The notes under the pieces are model-generated. The model did not search any database. It was not told the origin of the DNA and saw nothing but the letters and a program-made list of their open reading frames with translations. A DNA stretch of 64,000 bases, taken from assembly GCA_002189035.1 (NCBI GenBank), contig CM007990.1, positions 3,038,001-3,102,000 of the forward strand, in the 5' to 3' direction. This document shows positions 37,751-48,586 of this stretch, one piece after another. Position 1 is the stretch's first letter. Each line of letters opens with the position of its first letter. Position numbers and translations under genes: made by a program. Source of the stretch: Utricularia gibba (Eukaryota > Streptophyta > Magnoliopsida > Lamiales > Lentibulariaceae).

Positions 37751-38978
37751 CAGACCAATTCAATTGTAAAAGAGACAAGAAAGATGAAAATTTCCAAAAA
37801 TAAGACAAGGATCTCATCACCATAGAAAAAGTATTTGATTGGAGAATATGATGTTTTTTACAAATGTTGCTTTTGTAAGGCTGATAAACTCAAGGAAGGT
37901 TTGATGAAAATTTCGATGGGTTCAATCACTACATTGGAACTTTTCTGTTGAGTCATAGAATGAGCAAACAAAAACATGGCATGATGGGCACTTATACAAG
38001 ATAAAACATATGAAAACTACTGATTTTTTTAATGTTTAGTTCAAGTCGTTTTTTATTTGTAGAAAATTCAAATGTAGATGAGATGTAATAAAAAAGTCTT
38101 CTGAAAAAATTTATGAGTTTTACAAAAATAAAAGAAACATAGTGATAAATTCAATGCCACAATTTACTTATAAAAGTATCTTTCTTATTTTTTTTGAAGT
38201 ATTATATTTTTATTAAAAATTATATTTAATTATGAGTTCACATTTCTTTTATATTTTAGCTAAAATTCACTAAATCATGAAGATTAGTTATTCACATTGC
38301 GAAATCAATACATTCGAGAAGACGATTGTAGCCACATTGGGGATTTGGGTAAGTAATTATAAAAATTAAATAAATACAAAATGAACTAATTTCAATAAAA
38401 TGTAATTTTTTGAATAAAATGTAATAATAAGAGTGTTATATAATTTATTAAATAGACTACATAATGTAAGTTTTTGAAATGACGTGATTTTGAGGACACT
38501 TTTGACTTATAATAATTTATACTAAAAAATTTAAAGAAACATAAATAAAAAATCAATTTTAGTAACTGCACTTTCTTACCACAATCCATTTGTTCCAAAA
38601 GAAAAAAACAATGAAGTATTATTTGTTGCAAATATACGTAATGATTTTTTAGTGTGTTTATCCAAATAAAAAATGATTGAATTCATTCCTTTATGACAGC
38701 AGGAGAAAACAAAATGGATTGAAATAGCACTGTGCTAGTGGTATGCTGCTTAGAAGTGTCAAGTGTGTGTGAGTGATGCTTCACGTTTGTCATGCTTCAG
38801 TCTTTCCTCTTTAACAGTCTTCTTGCAGCCCAGCCCTGCCCTGCCCTGAAGATAATTTGCCATTTTCTATGACAACAATCGACATAAATAAAAAATATTA
38901 AGAATTGATTATTTAAATAATTTGTGGATATATAAAATAATATGGAAGTGTGCTCTGAATCAAATTATATGATTTTCG
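37751..38978. other. Spacer and promoter of the PPR gene
   Basis: AT-rich to about 38690. The 38750-38880 stretch is richer in GC, with 'cagccctgccctgccctg' near 38833, and may include promoter or leader sequence. No gene seen. Confidence 0.45.
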
Positions 38979-41900
38979 ATGCTTCAAGAATCAATTCCTT
39001 CACCTTGGGTTTCCGCCCCCGTCCCCGCCTCCTTCTGTTGGCAGTTGTTAGTTTGTCCTAATTTGGTTATTATGCGTCACCTCTCCACCACGTTCAACAC
39101 TGGCTTTTCAGCCACGCATGGCAGGTTCAAAACAGTCCTCCATCTCTTTTCGCAGCTCAGTTCGATGCAAATCGATGCTTCTGCCCAAACGCGAACCATC
39201 CTCGCAAAGGCATTGCTGAAACAAAGTAGATGGGATGAAGCGGCCGAGTTGTTGAGCAAGTCCCACTCCCTGATTGTTGATAAAACTCGGGTCTTTGATT
39301 CTTTAGTCCAAGGTATATGTTCTTCTGATCAGGACCCGGAGAAGGGGCTCTCTTTGCTAAAAGTTTTCTTGAAACAACCGAGTTTTTTCCCTTCTTCTCG
39401 TACCTTTTGTGTTTTACTTGGTTGTTTCAGCAAGATGGGGAAATTGGATAGTGCTATGGAGGTCTTGAGATTGATGTCAGATAATATATTCAAGTGTCCC
39501 TTTCAGAATTATGCACTGAGTTCAGTGATTTCTGAGCTTCTCAGAATTGGGAAGCCTGAACTTGCTGTTAGATTTTATGAGACTGCGGTCGAATTGAGTT
39601 ATTTGAAGCCTGACACTGTTAACAATGCAACTGTTGTGACTGCATACTGTGAGCTAAGAAATATCTATGAGGTTTCAGAATTGGTTTCTTGGATGAAAAA
39701 CAATGAGCTAAGATTGCATCTGATAATGTATAGCACCTGGTTATATGGGAGTTTAAGGGAAGGATTAATTTATGATGCATTCAGTATGTTTAGACGAATG
39801 GTAAATGGAAATGTCATGTTGGATACCTTGGGTTACACTGTACTTATCCATGAACTCTCCGAGACAGGAAACGTGGAAAAGGCTTTTGGTATCTTGTGTA
39901 AGATGAAGAGGGATGGAATTGAACCAGATTTGGTAACTTACAACGCAATAATTTGGGGATTTTTCCGTAAGGGAAAATTAAATGAAGCACTTGCACTTTT
40001 TGGGATACTTAAGAAAATCAAAGTTGAGATTGATGAATTTACATATGCCATCCTGATTCATGCGGCTTGCAGACAAGAGGACATGGATCTTGTGTTTGTG
40101 CTGATTGATGAGATGGATAAGAAAGATATAAATATTGGTGCTATTATTTTTAACACTGTTATCGATGGATTGCTAAGAAGAACGAGGATATTTGAGGTTG
40201 ATGAATCACCAAGCAGCATAAATGGAGATGGTGCTCCATGCAGTGCATGCATACAGGAAGATATGGTGGGAGATGATAAATCAAGTTCAGAAGCAGATAA
40301 AATAACTGAAGCAGCTCTCACTGATTTGAATGTGGTAGGATGCGACATTCTGATGAAAATTATGCTTATGGTAGGTAGGTTTGAAGATGCACTGGAAATT
40401 TATCACCGACTGCAACAAATGGGTACATCCACAAACTATGTAACTTACTGGATGTTGATTGATGGCTATTGTAAAGCAGGAAGAGTTGATGAGGCACTTG
40501 AGATAATGGATGACTATCTAAAGAAAACATCAGACTCCGCAGCAGCTTGTTATGCCCGTATTATTTCCAGCCTCTGCAAGAAGGGTTTCGTAGATTTAAT
40601 AATCGATGTTCTAGAGGAATATGTCAGTAAAGATTTCCCATTGCACAATTCAATGTGTTTGATGTTGATCAAGACAGCATTTGATAAAAACAGTGCAAAA
40701 GGTATTCTAGAAATGATTGTCAAAATGGAACACATTGGCTACAAAGCATTACATAGCATGTACAGCAATGCTATTTGTTACCTGTGCAAGATGGGATTCC
40801 CTGAAGTTGCATATGAAATGTTATTGGCTATGAAGACAAAGAGATTAACACCACTGAATGCATGCTATTACTGTATTTTGAAAACTCTTCTTGCTGAGCG
40901 TAAAATGATGCTGGCTGAAATCATTTTGACTTCTTTTCTTAAGTTTCATGGCATGTCCGACGTGCAAGTTTGCAAAATAATTGCACATTACTTATGTTTG
41001 CAGGATGTTAAGAAGGCCCTTGTTTTCCTCTCAATGATAAATGAAAGTAGATTGTATTTGACACTTCCCATTGTTGTATTGAAGATGCTGATAAATGATA
41101 GCAGGTATTTGGATGTATACGAGCTATTGATGATGGCAGAAAACAGCCTTCCTTGTTTGGATGTGTTCCATTATTCAAATATTTTAGATGGACTCTGTAA
41201 AGGTGGCCACATTGATGCAGCTTTAAATGTATGTAACTTGGCCATGAAGAATGGCATATCTCTCAATATAGTCAGCTACAACTCTGTAATGAATGGGCTG
41301 TGCCGTCAGGGTTGTCTGCTTGAAGCTTTCAGGTTGTTTGATTCACTGGATCGGATTAATGTTCATCCAACGGAAGTTACATATGGTACACTAATAGATG
41401 CTTTAGTAAACCAAGGGCGTATGGTGGATGCAAAAATGTTATTTGATGAGATGTTCCTCAAGAATCTGAGACCAAATACGCATATTTACAACTCACTTAT
41501 GAATGGTTTCTGCAAGGCAAATCAATTTGGGGAAGCTGCAAAGCTCTTCCAAGATTTGGAGATGCAGGAGGTTGAGGCAGATGCATTCACAGTTGCAGTG
41601 GTGATGAATTGTTATCATCTTAAAGGTGACATGGAAGGAGGTCTTGCGCAATTTTCCCGTTTCAGAAGGAAAGGGGTGTTACCAGATTTGGTGGGGTACA
41701 TGCATCTGCTCAGAGGCTTCTGTGCTAAAGGTAGAATGGAGGAAGCTCGAAGCATAACGCGGTACATGCTCAGTACACCATCTGTTACTGATGTGCTGAA
41801 AAAAGTGGAAAATGAAGAGTCTGACTCTGTGGTTGATCTAGTTTCCATGCTTTGTGAACAAGGAAGAATTAGCGAGGTTGTTAGTATTTTAGATGAAATC

Positions 41901-42125
41901 GAGTCCATATTTTTCAAATCTGCAACACTTAAAGAAAAATCAGAAGGAAAAGACAATGAACCGATGGTTTCAAGGGGGGATGCAAGTGTGTGCTTCAGCA
42001 AAGAAGATGCTGATACGGAAGTGTTGAAAACTTTTGAATCCTTCTATTCGGCTATTCGTTCCCTTTGCATGAAGGGAGAGATTGATAAAGCCAATAGATG
42101 GGCAAAATTACTGATCAAATCATGA
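38979..42125 (+). CDS. P-class pentatricopeptide repeat protein, organelle-targeted
   Basis: A single intron-free ORF of 1048 residues. PPR proteins bind organelle RNA through arrays of 35-residue helical pairs. Many repeats are readable, for example VTYNAIIWGFFRKGKLNEAL, VTYWMLIDGYCKAGRVDEAL, FHYSNILDGLCKGGHIDAAL and HIYNSLMNGFCKANQFGEAA, spread from about residue 65 to 940. No E, DYW or SMR domain follows, so it is P-class. A non-repeat acidic insert lies at about residues 407-450. The N-terminus is basic/Ser-rich after Met32 (MRHLSTTFNTGFSATHGRF), like a mitochondrial targeting sequence; Met32 (39072) is a plausible alternative start. Size and layout recall Arabidopsis At5g57250, from memory. 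The last residues, KANRWAKLLIKS, are followed directly by TGA. Convergent with the GT14 gene. Confidence 0.95.
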   Translation: MLQESIPSPWVSAPVPASFCWQLLVCPNLVIMRHLSTTFNTGFSATHGRFKTVLHLFSQLSSMQIDASAQTRTILAKALLKQSRWDEAAELLSKSHSLIVDKTRVFDSLVQGICSSDQDPEKGLSLLKVFLKQPSFFPSSRTFCVLLGCFSKMGKLDSAMEVLRLMSDNIFKCPFQNYALSSVISELLRIGKPELAVRFYETAVELSYLKPDTVNNATVVTAYCELRNIYEVSELVSWMKNNELRLHLIMYSTWLYGSLREGLIYDAFSMFRRMVNGNVMLDTLGYTVLIHELSETGNVEKAFGILCKMKRDGIEPDLVTYNAIIWGFFRKGKLNEALALFGILKKIKVEIDEFTYAILIHAACRQEDMDLVFVLIDEMDKKDINIGAIIFNTVIDGLLRRTRIFEVDESPSSINGDGAPCSACIQEDMVGDDKSSSEADKITEAALTDLNVVGCDILMKIMLMVGRFEDALEIYHRLQQMGTSTNYVTYWMLIDGYCKAGRVDEALEIMDDYLKKTSDSAAACYARIISSLCKKGFVDLIIDVLEEYVSKDFPLHNSMCLMLIKTAFDKNSAKGILEMIVKMEHIGYKALHSMYSNAICYLCKMGFPEVAYEMLLAMKTKRLTPLNACYYCILKTLLAERKMMLAEIILTSFLKFHGMSDVQVCKIIAHYLCLQDVKKALVFLSMINESRLYLTLPIVVLKMLINDSRYLDVYELLMMAENSLPCLDVFHYSNILDGLCKGGHIDAALNVCNLAMKNGISLNIVSYNSVMNGLCRQGCLLEAFRLFDSLDRINVHPTEVTYGTLIDALVNQGRMVDAKMLFDEMFLKNLRPNTHIYNSLMNGFCKANQFGEAAKLFQDLEMQEVEADAFTVAVVMNCYHLKGDMEGGLAQFSRFRRKGVLPDLVGYMHLLRGFCAKGRMEEARSITRYMLSTPSVTDVLKKVENEESDSVVDLVSMLCEQGRISEVVSILDEIESIFFKSATLKEKSEGKDNEPMVSRGDASVCFSKEDADTEVLKTFESFYSAIRSLCMKGEIDKANRWAKLLIKS

Positions 42126-42659
42126 CGCTTCTGCTTTCCCACACAAGACCGGCATTCTGGGTATGGCTTTGTGGAGCCAGTCCTGAACACGGAAACGATT
42201 GTTGTCCAAGTTTGCGAGTTCTCAGCAGCAGAAACATGTTTTATACAGTGTAAAGCCAAACTGATCTGCTTGTCTCTCATCCCTTTTCCAGCATGTTGTA
42301 TACACAAGGCCTTGAAGGGTCTTCTTGTAAAGATATGGCCACCGAAGGGACATGAGCCATTGGTGCAGTGAGTGAAGCCAAACATCAGAGTAATTTTGTC
42401 AGTAATTTATACAGAGTTCTTCAGGATTAGTTTGAGGGTGACAACACAGAAGCTCAGCTGTACCTGTTTGTACTTTATACTAATACTATTTAATTTTGAT
42501 TACAATGTACTTATTTATTCCCAATCCATTTACTTCTTGGTTTCGTGTATCGTCAAACTATTCACAATCTGTAAAAAGAATTTAATTGTTACTGTAAAAA
42601 TGAGAGTGAATGCACAAAACATAACATAATACAAATGCTCGGTAACATTCATGAGATGG
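42126..42659. other. 3' flank of the PPR gene
   Basis: Likely 3' untranslated region to about 42600, ending in AT-rich sequence. ORFs at 42171 and 42372 look incidental. Confidence 0.5.
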
Positions 42660-43033
42660 AAATATAAAATATTGACTAAAGCGAACGAATTAAATCAGAT
42701 GGTTCGATTTCTCAATCTTTCTGACTTGCTCCTACGGAACTAAGGTCGAAAAGATTGAAAAAATCAGTCATTCACAACCACTGATGAAGGATTCCTCGAA
42801 AAGTTAAGGATTAGTAATCTTTTTTTTTTAGAAATCGAATGGATTCGGTCTTATACATACGCGAGGAAGGTCATCTTCTTTCTTTTATCACTTAGGAGCC
42901 GTGTGAGATGAAAGTCTCATGCACGGTTTTGAATGAGAGAAAGAAGTGAGGAATCCTCTTTTCGACTCTGACTCTCCCACTCCAGTCGTTGCTTTTCTTT
43001 CTGTTACTTCGAAAGTAGCTGCTTCAGCTTCAG
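42660..43033 (+). other. ndhB: Nuclear plastid DNA insertion: ndhB intron 3' end and exon 2 start
   Basis: The + strand matches chloroplast ndhB as I recall it. 42700-42890 is intron sequence (for example 'ctgacttgctcctacggaac', 'tcattcacaaccactgatga'). 42896-42931 is a group II intron domain V hairpin (GAGCCGTGTGAGATGAAAGT with its pairing arm CTCATGCACGGTTT). Exon 2 then reads DSPTPVVAFLSVTSKVAASAS, stopping at 43033 where it joins unrelated DNA. Only a few hundred bases are present, between two nuclear genes, so this is an integrated plastid fragment (NUPT), not a functional gene. The left border is approximate. Confidence 0.88.
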
Positions 43034-43540
43034 ATGAATAAAAAAATAGTATTTTCATAAAACTGACCACCCCTCCGCGGCATAGTCAACTTCCAACAGC
43101 CCATCAAAGGTTGAAGAATTTTGATACAAACTGGAAAATGGAGGATGCCTACGGTCAAATGTTCCAACAACAGGACAAGGTATATTCACTTGCATCTTTA
43201 ACCACATGTAACAGTTTTGCTGAACCCAGAAAAAATACAAGGAAACAATCAGAATAACTAAAACATCATAATGGGAGAAAACCAAACACTTGTGCACCAC
43301 TGTATCCAGATTGTTGCCCCCCGCCCCCCCCCAAGTCTGTGTCTGCGGCATCCCAGAGTTCGAAGCACATTATGATCTATAACAATGGTGCTGCATTCTC
43401 TGCCATTTCCCACTTGCACTTGGAAAATAAACATGGCTATATGGACAACGACATATAGGGAAAAAAAAAGGAGGGCCAGGACGAATGCAGAAAGGTAGTC
43501 AACCAAAGAATCAATAACCAATGGAGTTATATTCATCCCA
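43034..43540 (-). other. 3' flank of the GT14 gene
   Basis: Probable 3' untranslated sequence of the - strand gene ending at 43541. It contains a C-rich run at 43318-43332 and an A-run near 43461. ORFs here are incidental. Confidence 0.5.
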
Positions 43541-46322
43541 CTAAAGGGATGTATAGTTCGAAAAGAGTTGAAGCAAAACATCAAGAGTTTCAGGTAAAAA
43601 TTTCCTTCCAAACAAGTAACATGGTCTCTGGCTCCCATTCCACATGCATTGACGAATTTGAGTTTGCTTCTGCATTGCACCAGAACAAGTGTGTGTATTC
43701 AAACAGAGAAAAGAGACTGTAATAGAGATGATTCTTACCACTTTTTCACTCGTAACATGGACACTTTCCATCACAGACTGCAACAGAATACAGAAAGAGG
43801 AATCAACCATTTTGTATCTTCAATGTATGATACCGTTTTTCTATGAAGAATAAGGATAAGTTCACACAAAGATGTGAACGAAAAACCCCATGTGTAAGAA
43901 TGAGAAAATCAAGGTGAAAAGCGGGAAAAGGATGGTGTCATACTGTAATGTTTCTCATAAGTTCAAACGTAATATCCTCAGGTGCGTATGATTTGGGATG
44001 CCACTTGCCTTCAGACCAGTCAACATGTGTCACTGACCAGTTAGCAATTCCAGATGGATCAAGCATCTAAAGCACATTAGAAAAACATTATGTGATAAAT
44101 ACAAATAATAGAAGATAAGTGGGAGGAGGATTAGGAGAAGAAAGAATCTCACATGAAAAAATGTAGGCAGATAATGCTCATCAGAGTAGCAATTGCGATC
44201 TTGTTCCATGCCTGGCTGTTCAACCAAAGGAATAAATGGAAAAAGTAGGTCAGTGGATGTGTCGTTCGGCCTTGAAAGGAAAATATGGTCAGACAATCAT
44301 GAATCAGTACTAAATGACAAACATCTCAAAGAAATGAGTACCCTGCAGTAATCTCTGAATTTCGTGTAGTATAGGGTGTCCGCCAAGACAACAATGGCAT
44401 GTTGTCGTTTCATTGTGAACCACTGTATCATTCAAAGACATACACAATGAGTGGTTTTTTGGTGATTTGCATCAGTAGGAATTGTGTTTGAATGCCTCCG
44501 TAGTAGAGAAGAGAATTAATAAAACAGCTTTTACTGAAAACACCTGTGAACCCTTGCGAAAGTCTTTCTTTTCAACCTCCGGTAGCATGTGCTCACTATA
44601 TCTGCCACTTCCATGTACACCAGGATCCTCAAAGCTGCATCAATGTGGTGTATGGTCAATACTGATTAGGGGTTTGAGACCACATAATTTATATTTTTAT
44701 ACTCAATTGCACTAAATTACAAACTTTTTGCTTTCCAACTTTCTTAAGCTCGCACAGGAACCACAATAAAAGAAATGGAAAACTGTTGGCTATCCAAAAA
44801 TAACACCTTACCTATCTATAAAGCTAACGTTGGTATACAACAGATAGTTGTACACAAAATCAAAATCCCGGAGTGGTATGCAGCTACCAGACAGATAAAA
44901 AAAAAGGTTAATCCGTATCTAAGTAAAAGTAAGGATAATGTTAGAAATTGACAATATACTCATTGGACCTGTCTGAGAGCAGAACAAAATGCTGGTTGTC
45001 AGGGTCCTTGAGTGCATTGGCTAGAAGCCTCCTTTCTGCGTCGACCATTGAGATTTTACCCCACTCTACCTGAAAAGCGAGTTAGTGAGAGTTGGGTTCC
45101 ACCTGAGGCCCCTTCCAATTGATTGAGCACAAAATGGAAATTCTATGATAGGAAACGCAATTTTGAGCTGTGCTTGCTTTCATACTCTTAAAAGGTGAAC
45201 CAATGAAAATACATGCATTGTAAAAGCATCAGATGGAAAAACAGTTTCTAAATTGCCAGTTTTGATTCATAAGAACAAATAACAAGTTAAGGACCTTGTC
45301 ACTACGAATCTCTTGATTGATAAAATAACGGCTATAATGTACAGGTTTATCCTTCGATGCATGAACATAGACAGAAAATCTACCTTCATGGCCCTGTGGG
45401 ATAAGAAAAAGGATATTAGATGATTTAATAACATAAATTACAGGGAGCTGGAAAGATCTGAGTAAGTTCAATGTTGTTTGCCTTGACCTTAACTGAAAGT
45501 GATATTTTTCCTCCATTCTTTCATTTTCTGGTCAGCAGGAGAAAAATGCATCAATTCTCTACCAACTACACTACCCGCTCATCCCTCTTTCGTTTAGTTT
45601 TTTCCTTTACACACCTATTATTATTTTTTTAATTTTATTAACACAACCATGAAAGCACTTGACCGCACTCCAAAATCATGGGAGCTTAAGAAAAATCCTA
45701 TAACGAGAAAAATTATGGAAGCATTAAAAGTTATTCAAAGATGAACTTTGAACCGTAAACAATAAAATAAATACAACGAGCAGCTCATGGAAGAACTAAA
45801 GTTGAAGATGGAGATTAACTGATTCAGAACGAGGCAAAAGGCTTTCAGTGCTAGAGTTAACTGTATGACTGACAAGAAGAAAAGTAAGTCAACAACATTC
45901 ATTTTTACTATTTGAGCATTGTATAGAAACGGCTAGTACCTGGAAAAATATATCCCATAGCTTTTCAAACGGCAATGCCCCAGGAGTCAGAAATAAAAAT
46001 GCAATTTTTGGCAATCTTGATACAGATGGAGGCATGTTCAATATATCTCTAATAACAACTCGTGAAGCAACTTCATCATCGCTTAGTTCCCGTGCAGGTT
46101 TCGGTGGAAGCCACCTTTGAAATGCCTTACAGCCATTTGATGAGAAAATATAGCAAGAGGTAGAACTCTGGGTGGATAAACATAAGCACAAACCAAGAAC
46201 ACGCATATCAGGGAAACCAACACGATGATCCAAGTTGGCTTCCTAAGATGGCCACGCTGGCGAGACCCAGGCAACATCGACATATCTTTCACGCCTGGAT
46301 GCCACACCTGAGCTGACTTCAT
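43541..46322 (-). CDS. Core-2/I-branching (GT14-like) glycosyltransferase, with a one-base frame break
   Basis: Ten coding exons on the - strand: 46322-45940, 45393-45295, 45069-44969, 44883-44812, 44634-44544, 44422-44342, 44215-44153, 44066-43944, 43777-43739, 43669-43541. It is a type II Golgi protein: a short cytosolic N-terminus, an anchor helix (WIIVLVSLICVFLVCAYVYP, about residues 30-49), then the lumenal domain. Family blocks seen: PKIAFLFLTPGALPFEKLWD, FSVYVHASKDKP, VDAERRLLANALKDPDNQHF, GRYSEHMLPEV, QWFTMKRQHAIVV, NCYSDEHYLPTFFHMLDP, WSVTHVDWSEGKWHPKSY and PCYLFGRKFLPETLD. The frame changes in exon 1 at the C run read from 46170-46172, between YVYPP and SSTSCYIF; adding one base there closes the whole gene at 393 residues. 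Acceptor substrate unknown; enzymatic role inferred from family. Confidence 0.92.
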
Positions 46323-47710
46323 CAATAAATGTTCATCAGAGGACTATTGACATTAGCTCAGTATTCTTGCACCTCTTCACCCCACTGGAGTAACCTATTC
46401 CAAGAGACAAATGCAGATCTCAAAGCCTAGGTAAAAAACTGGCCCTGCAAACAAGACACGGGAATAAACCATTATGAAAGCTGAATAATCGGTGAATTTA
46501 AATACAACTGTAGGTCATATCAATGCCGACAGAAGCTTTCCCAAATGGTTATCACTCAAAATTTTGAAGAGGTACAGAATTCTAACAATGTTGTGTTATC
46601 CATGAAGCACCAAAAGTTAGTTAAAAATAGATGGATGGAAGTCGTTTGAGGGAACATGCTGAGAATCACAAGCAAAACATTCATTTAAAAATTCATGTCG
46701 GCGCTAATGCCAGAAACTGAATGGGGACAAGAACAGCGACAACCCCGTGACAACCTCTATTACCAGAAGACAGAACTGGAGATACGAAGAACCCCGAAAA
46801 TAAAACCTTCTACAGGTTCACTATGGTCAAGGAAGAAGAGGAAGATGGAGACATTCAGCGAGATTCGTCCATGGTTGATTGATCAGCTTGCGTCTCCAAA
46901 GCCTAGATCCCAATGATAAGAAACTAAAAGAACCAAGGCTCGACTCAGAAAATGTTGACACTAATATTATAGAGGGGTTCGGAACCAATGGCGAAAAGTA
47001 TGCAAATGCAAAAGTCAAGACGAAACCCAGAATTTGAACTCAAGAAATTAATCCGGATGAGAAGACATTCCGGTTATGTGAGGCCACACACCAAATAAGC
47101 TATACCTTATCATGAGTCACAGTGGTGACAAAATGCAGACCAACAATGCATTAAAGTTTCATCCACGTCTCTAATCCCACACCCCGACAACACAATTCAA
47201 ACAATGCCCTGGTCAAATCATCACTAGAAACATTTGAAAGCGTGCATTTTTAACAAATCGAGAACAAGAAACCTCATTAAACAGTCAGCGAATCCTAAGC
47301 AAGCATGGGAATCCTGAACTTGAAAGGTTTACACGTCTGTTTCCCTGGCCCCAAAATGTGCATAAAAATGCTCCGGAGTTGGGTGTCGTCAAAAAGCAAA
47401 TGGGGGGCGATGAAACGACAAAATCCAGGTGAATCAACAACAAAAGGGAGGGAGTATATACGATGTGGGCACCGATTCAGCAGATCGAATGGGAAACCCC
47501 GGCGGTGCGTGTAGCGCGTGGTTTGGGTTTGGGGATGCTTTTTATGGCGTGTTGGCAATTGAGAGGGATTAAGAAGGCGGAGAAGATAGAGAGCGAGAGC
47601 GCAGTGAAGTTGCTGGCTCCTCCGGCTCCACTGGCGAAACGAAGAAAATCGTAGCTCCAGCCTGCAAATTTTTTTTTTTTTTTGTTGTCGACAGATCAGC
47701 AAGCAGCGTT
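46323..47710 (-). promoter_or_regulatory. 5' leader introns and promoter of the GT14 gene
   Basis: An acceptor-like GTTTGCAG (read on the - strand, ending at 46445) suggests a leader exon 46444-46323. The GC-rich stretch 47290-47700 likely carries the first leader exon and promoter. ORFs there on both strands (47295-47702, 47463-47654) mirror one another and are not supported as genes. Confidence 0.45.
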
Positions 47711-48330
47711 GAGAGAGAGAATTACTAAAAAATTAGCACCACCCGCGGACTCCGGCGCGTGGGACCACGAACATGGTACAAGGTAGAGGGGCTACTTTTG
47801 TTTCATGCAGTCTCGACCATGAAACAATTTATTTGTTTCCATAACAAATTCATAAATAATACGCTATAAAACGTTTCCGGACTATTATTTATTTAAATAT
47901 AAAAATGAGAAGTAAAATTTTGTTACCATGAGTCATGCATACACTACCTTATATTTTAATCCAAAATAATGAAAATTAAAATTATTTAAAATATTGGAAA
48001 AACATAGAAATAGATGGCAAGGGCTACTTCTCGGGGGAGAGGGGGGGGGGGAATGATTTAAATACCACACATTATATATTTTGTTTTGTGAAATACAATA
48101 AGTTTGTTTTATATTTGTATAAAACTACAAGTGTCACTTTTCATGTAAAATACCACATTTTATGTAAATTTTAACTATTAGTTAAATTCCAACTATTATA
48201 TAATAATAAATATATGTTAAATTAATATAAAATTTATATTTTAATAGAATTATAACATATATATATTAATTTATTTTTTAAAAAATTATTACATTTTATA
48301 AGCAACATCTAAATTGGGTTAACTTATTTA
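47711..48330. other. AT-rich spacer
   Basis: No gene. A G-rich run lies at 48031-48050. The rest is low-complexity AT sequence. Confidence 0.5.
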
Positions 48331-48586
48331 GAGTCTGTTTGGTGCAATTCTTTTCAATAAAAATACTTCTATAAATGATTTTCAAATAAAACATGCGTTG
48401 CTTTTATTTCACATGAAGCTAAAACAATGAAATACTTCAATTTTTTTATTTCACATGAAGCTAAAACAATGAAATACTTCAATTTTTTAAAAAAAATTTG
48501 AGGAACCGCTGCTCCTATAAAAACTAAAGTGATTCTTAAATATAGAGAATCACTTTATTTAGAATTATTTTGCATCAAATAGATCA
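48331..48586. mobile_element. Tourist-like MITE with internal 42-bp tandem repeat
   Basis: Tips GAGTCTGTTTGGTGCAA and, reversed from the right, TGATCTATTTGATGCAA pair over 17 positions with four mismatches. Flanked by TTA (48328-48330) and TTA (48587-48589). It encloses two 42-bp tandem units at 48402-48486 (each with 'cacatgaagctaaaacaatg') and a hairpin near 48530-48556. Confidence 0.65.
48402..48486. repeat. Two-copy 42-bp tandem repeat
   Basis: The unit 'atttcacatgaagctaaaac' plus 'aatgaaatacttcaatttt' occurs twice with period 42 and essentially no differences. Confidence 0.9.

Noticed and set aside
42888-43070. 60-codon ORF on the - strand
   Set aside because: It is antisense to the plastid ndhB fragment.
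44216-44296. Upstream extension of GT14 exon 7 (RPNDTSTDLLFPF)
   Set aside because: Open, but no AG acceptor gives the right phase; the acceptor before PGMEQDRNC joins perfectly and restores the conserved order.
47295-47702. ORFs on both strands in the GC-rich region
   Set aside because: Mutually overlapping frames without family motifs, in the likely leader and promoter of the GT14 gene.
48402-48486. CRISPR-like direct repeats
   Set aside because: Adjacent tandem units without spacers, in a plant MITE.
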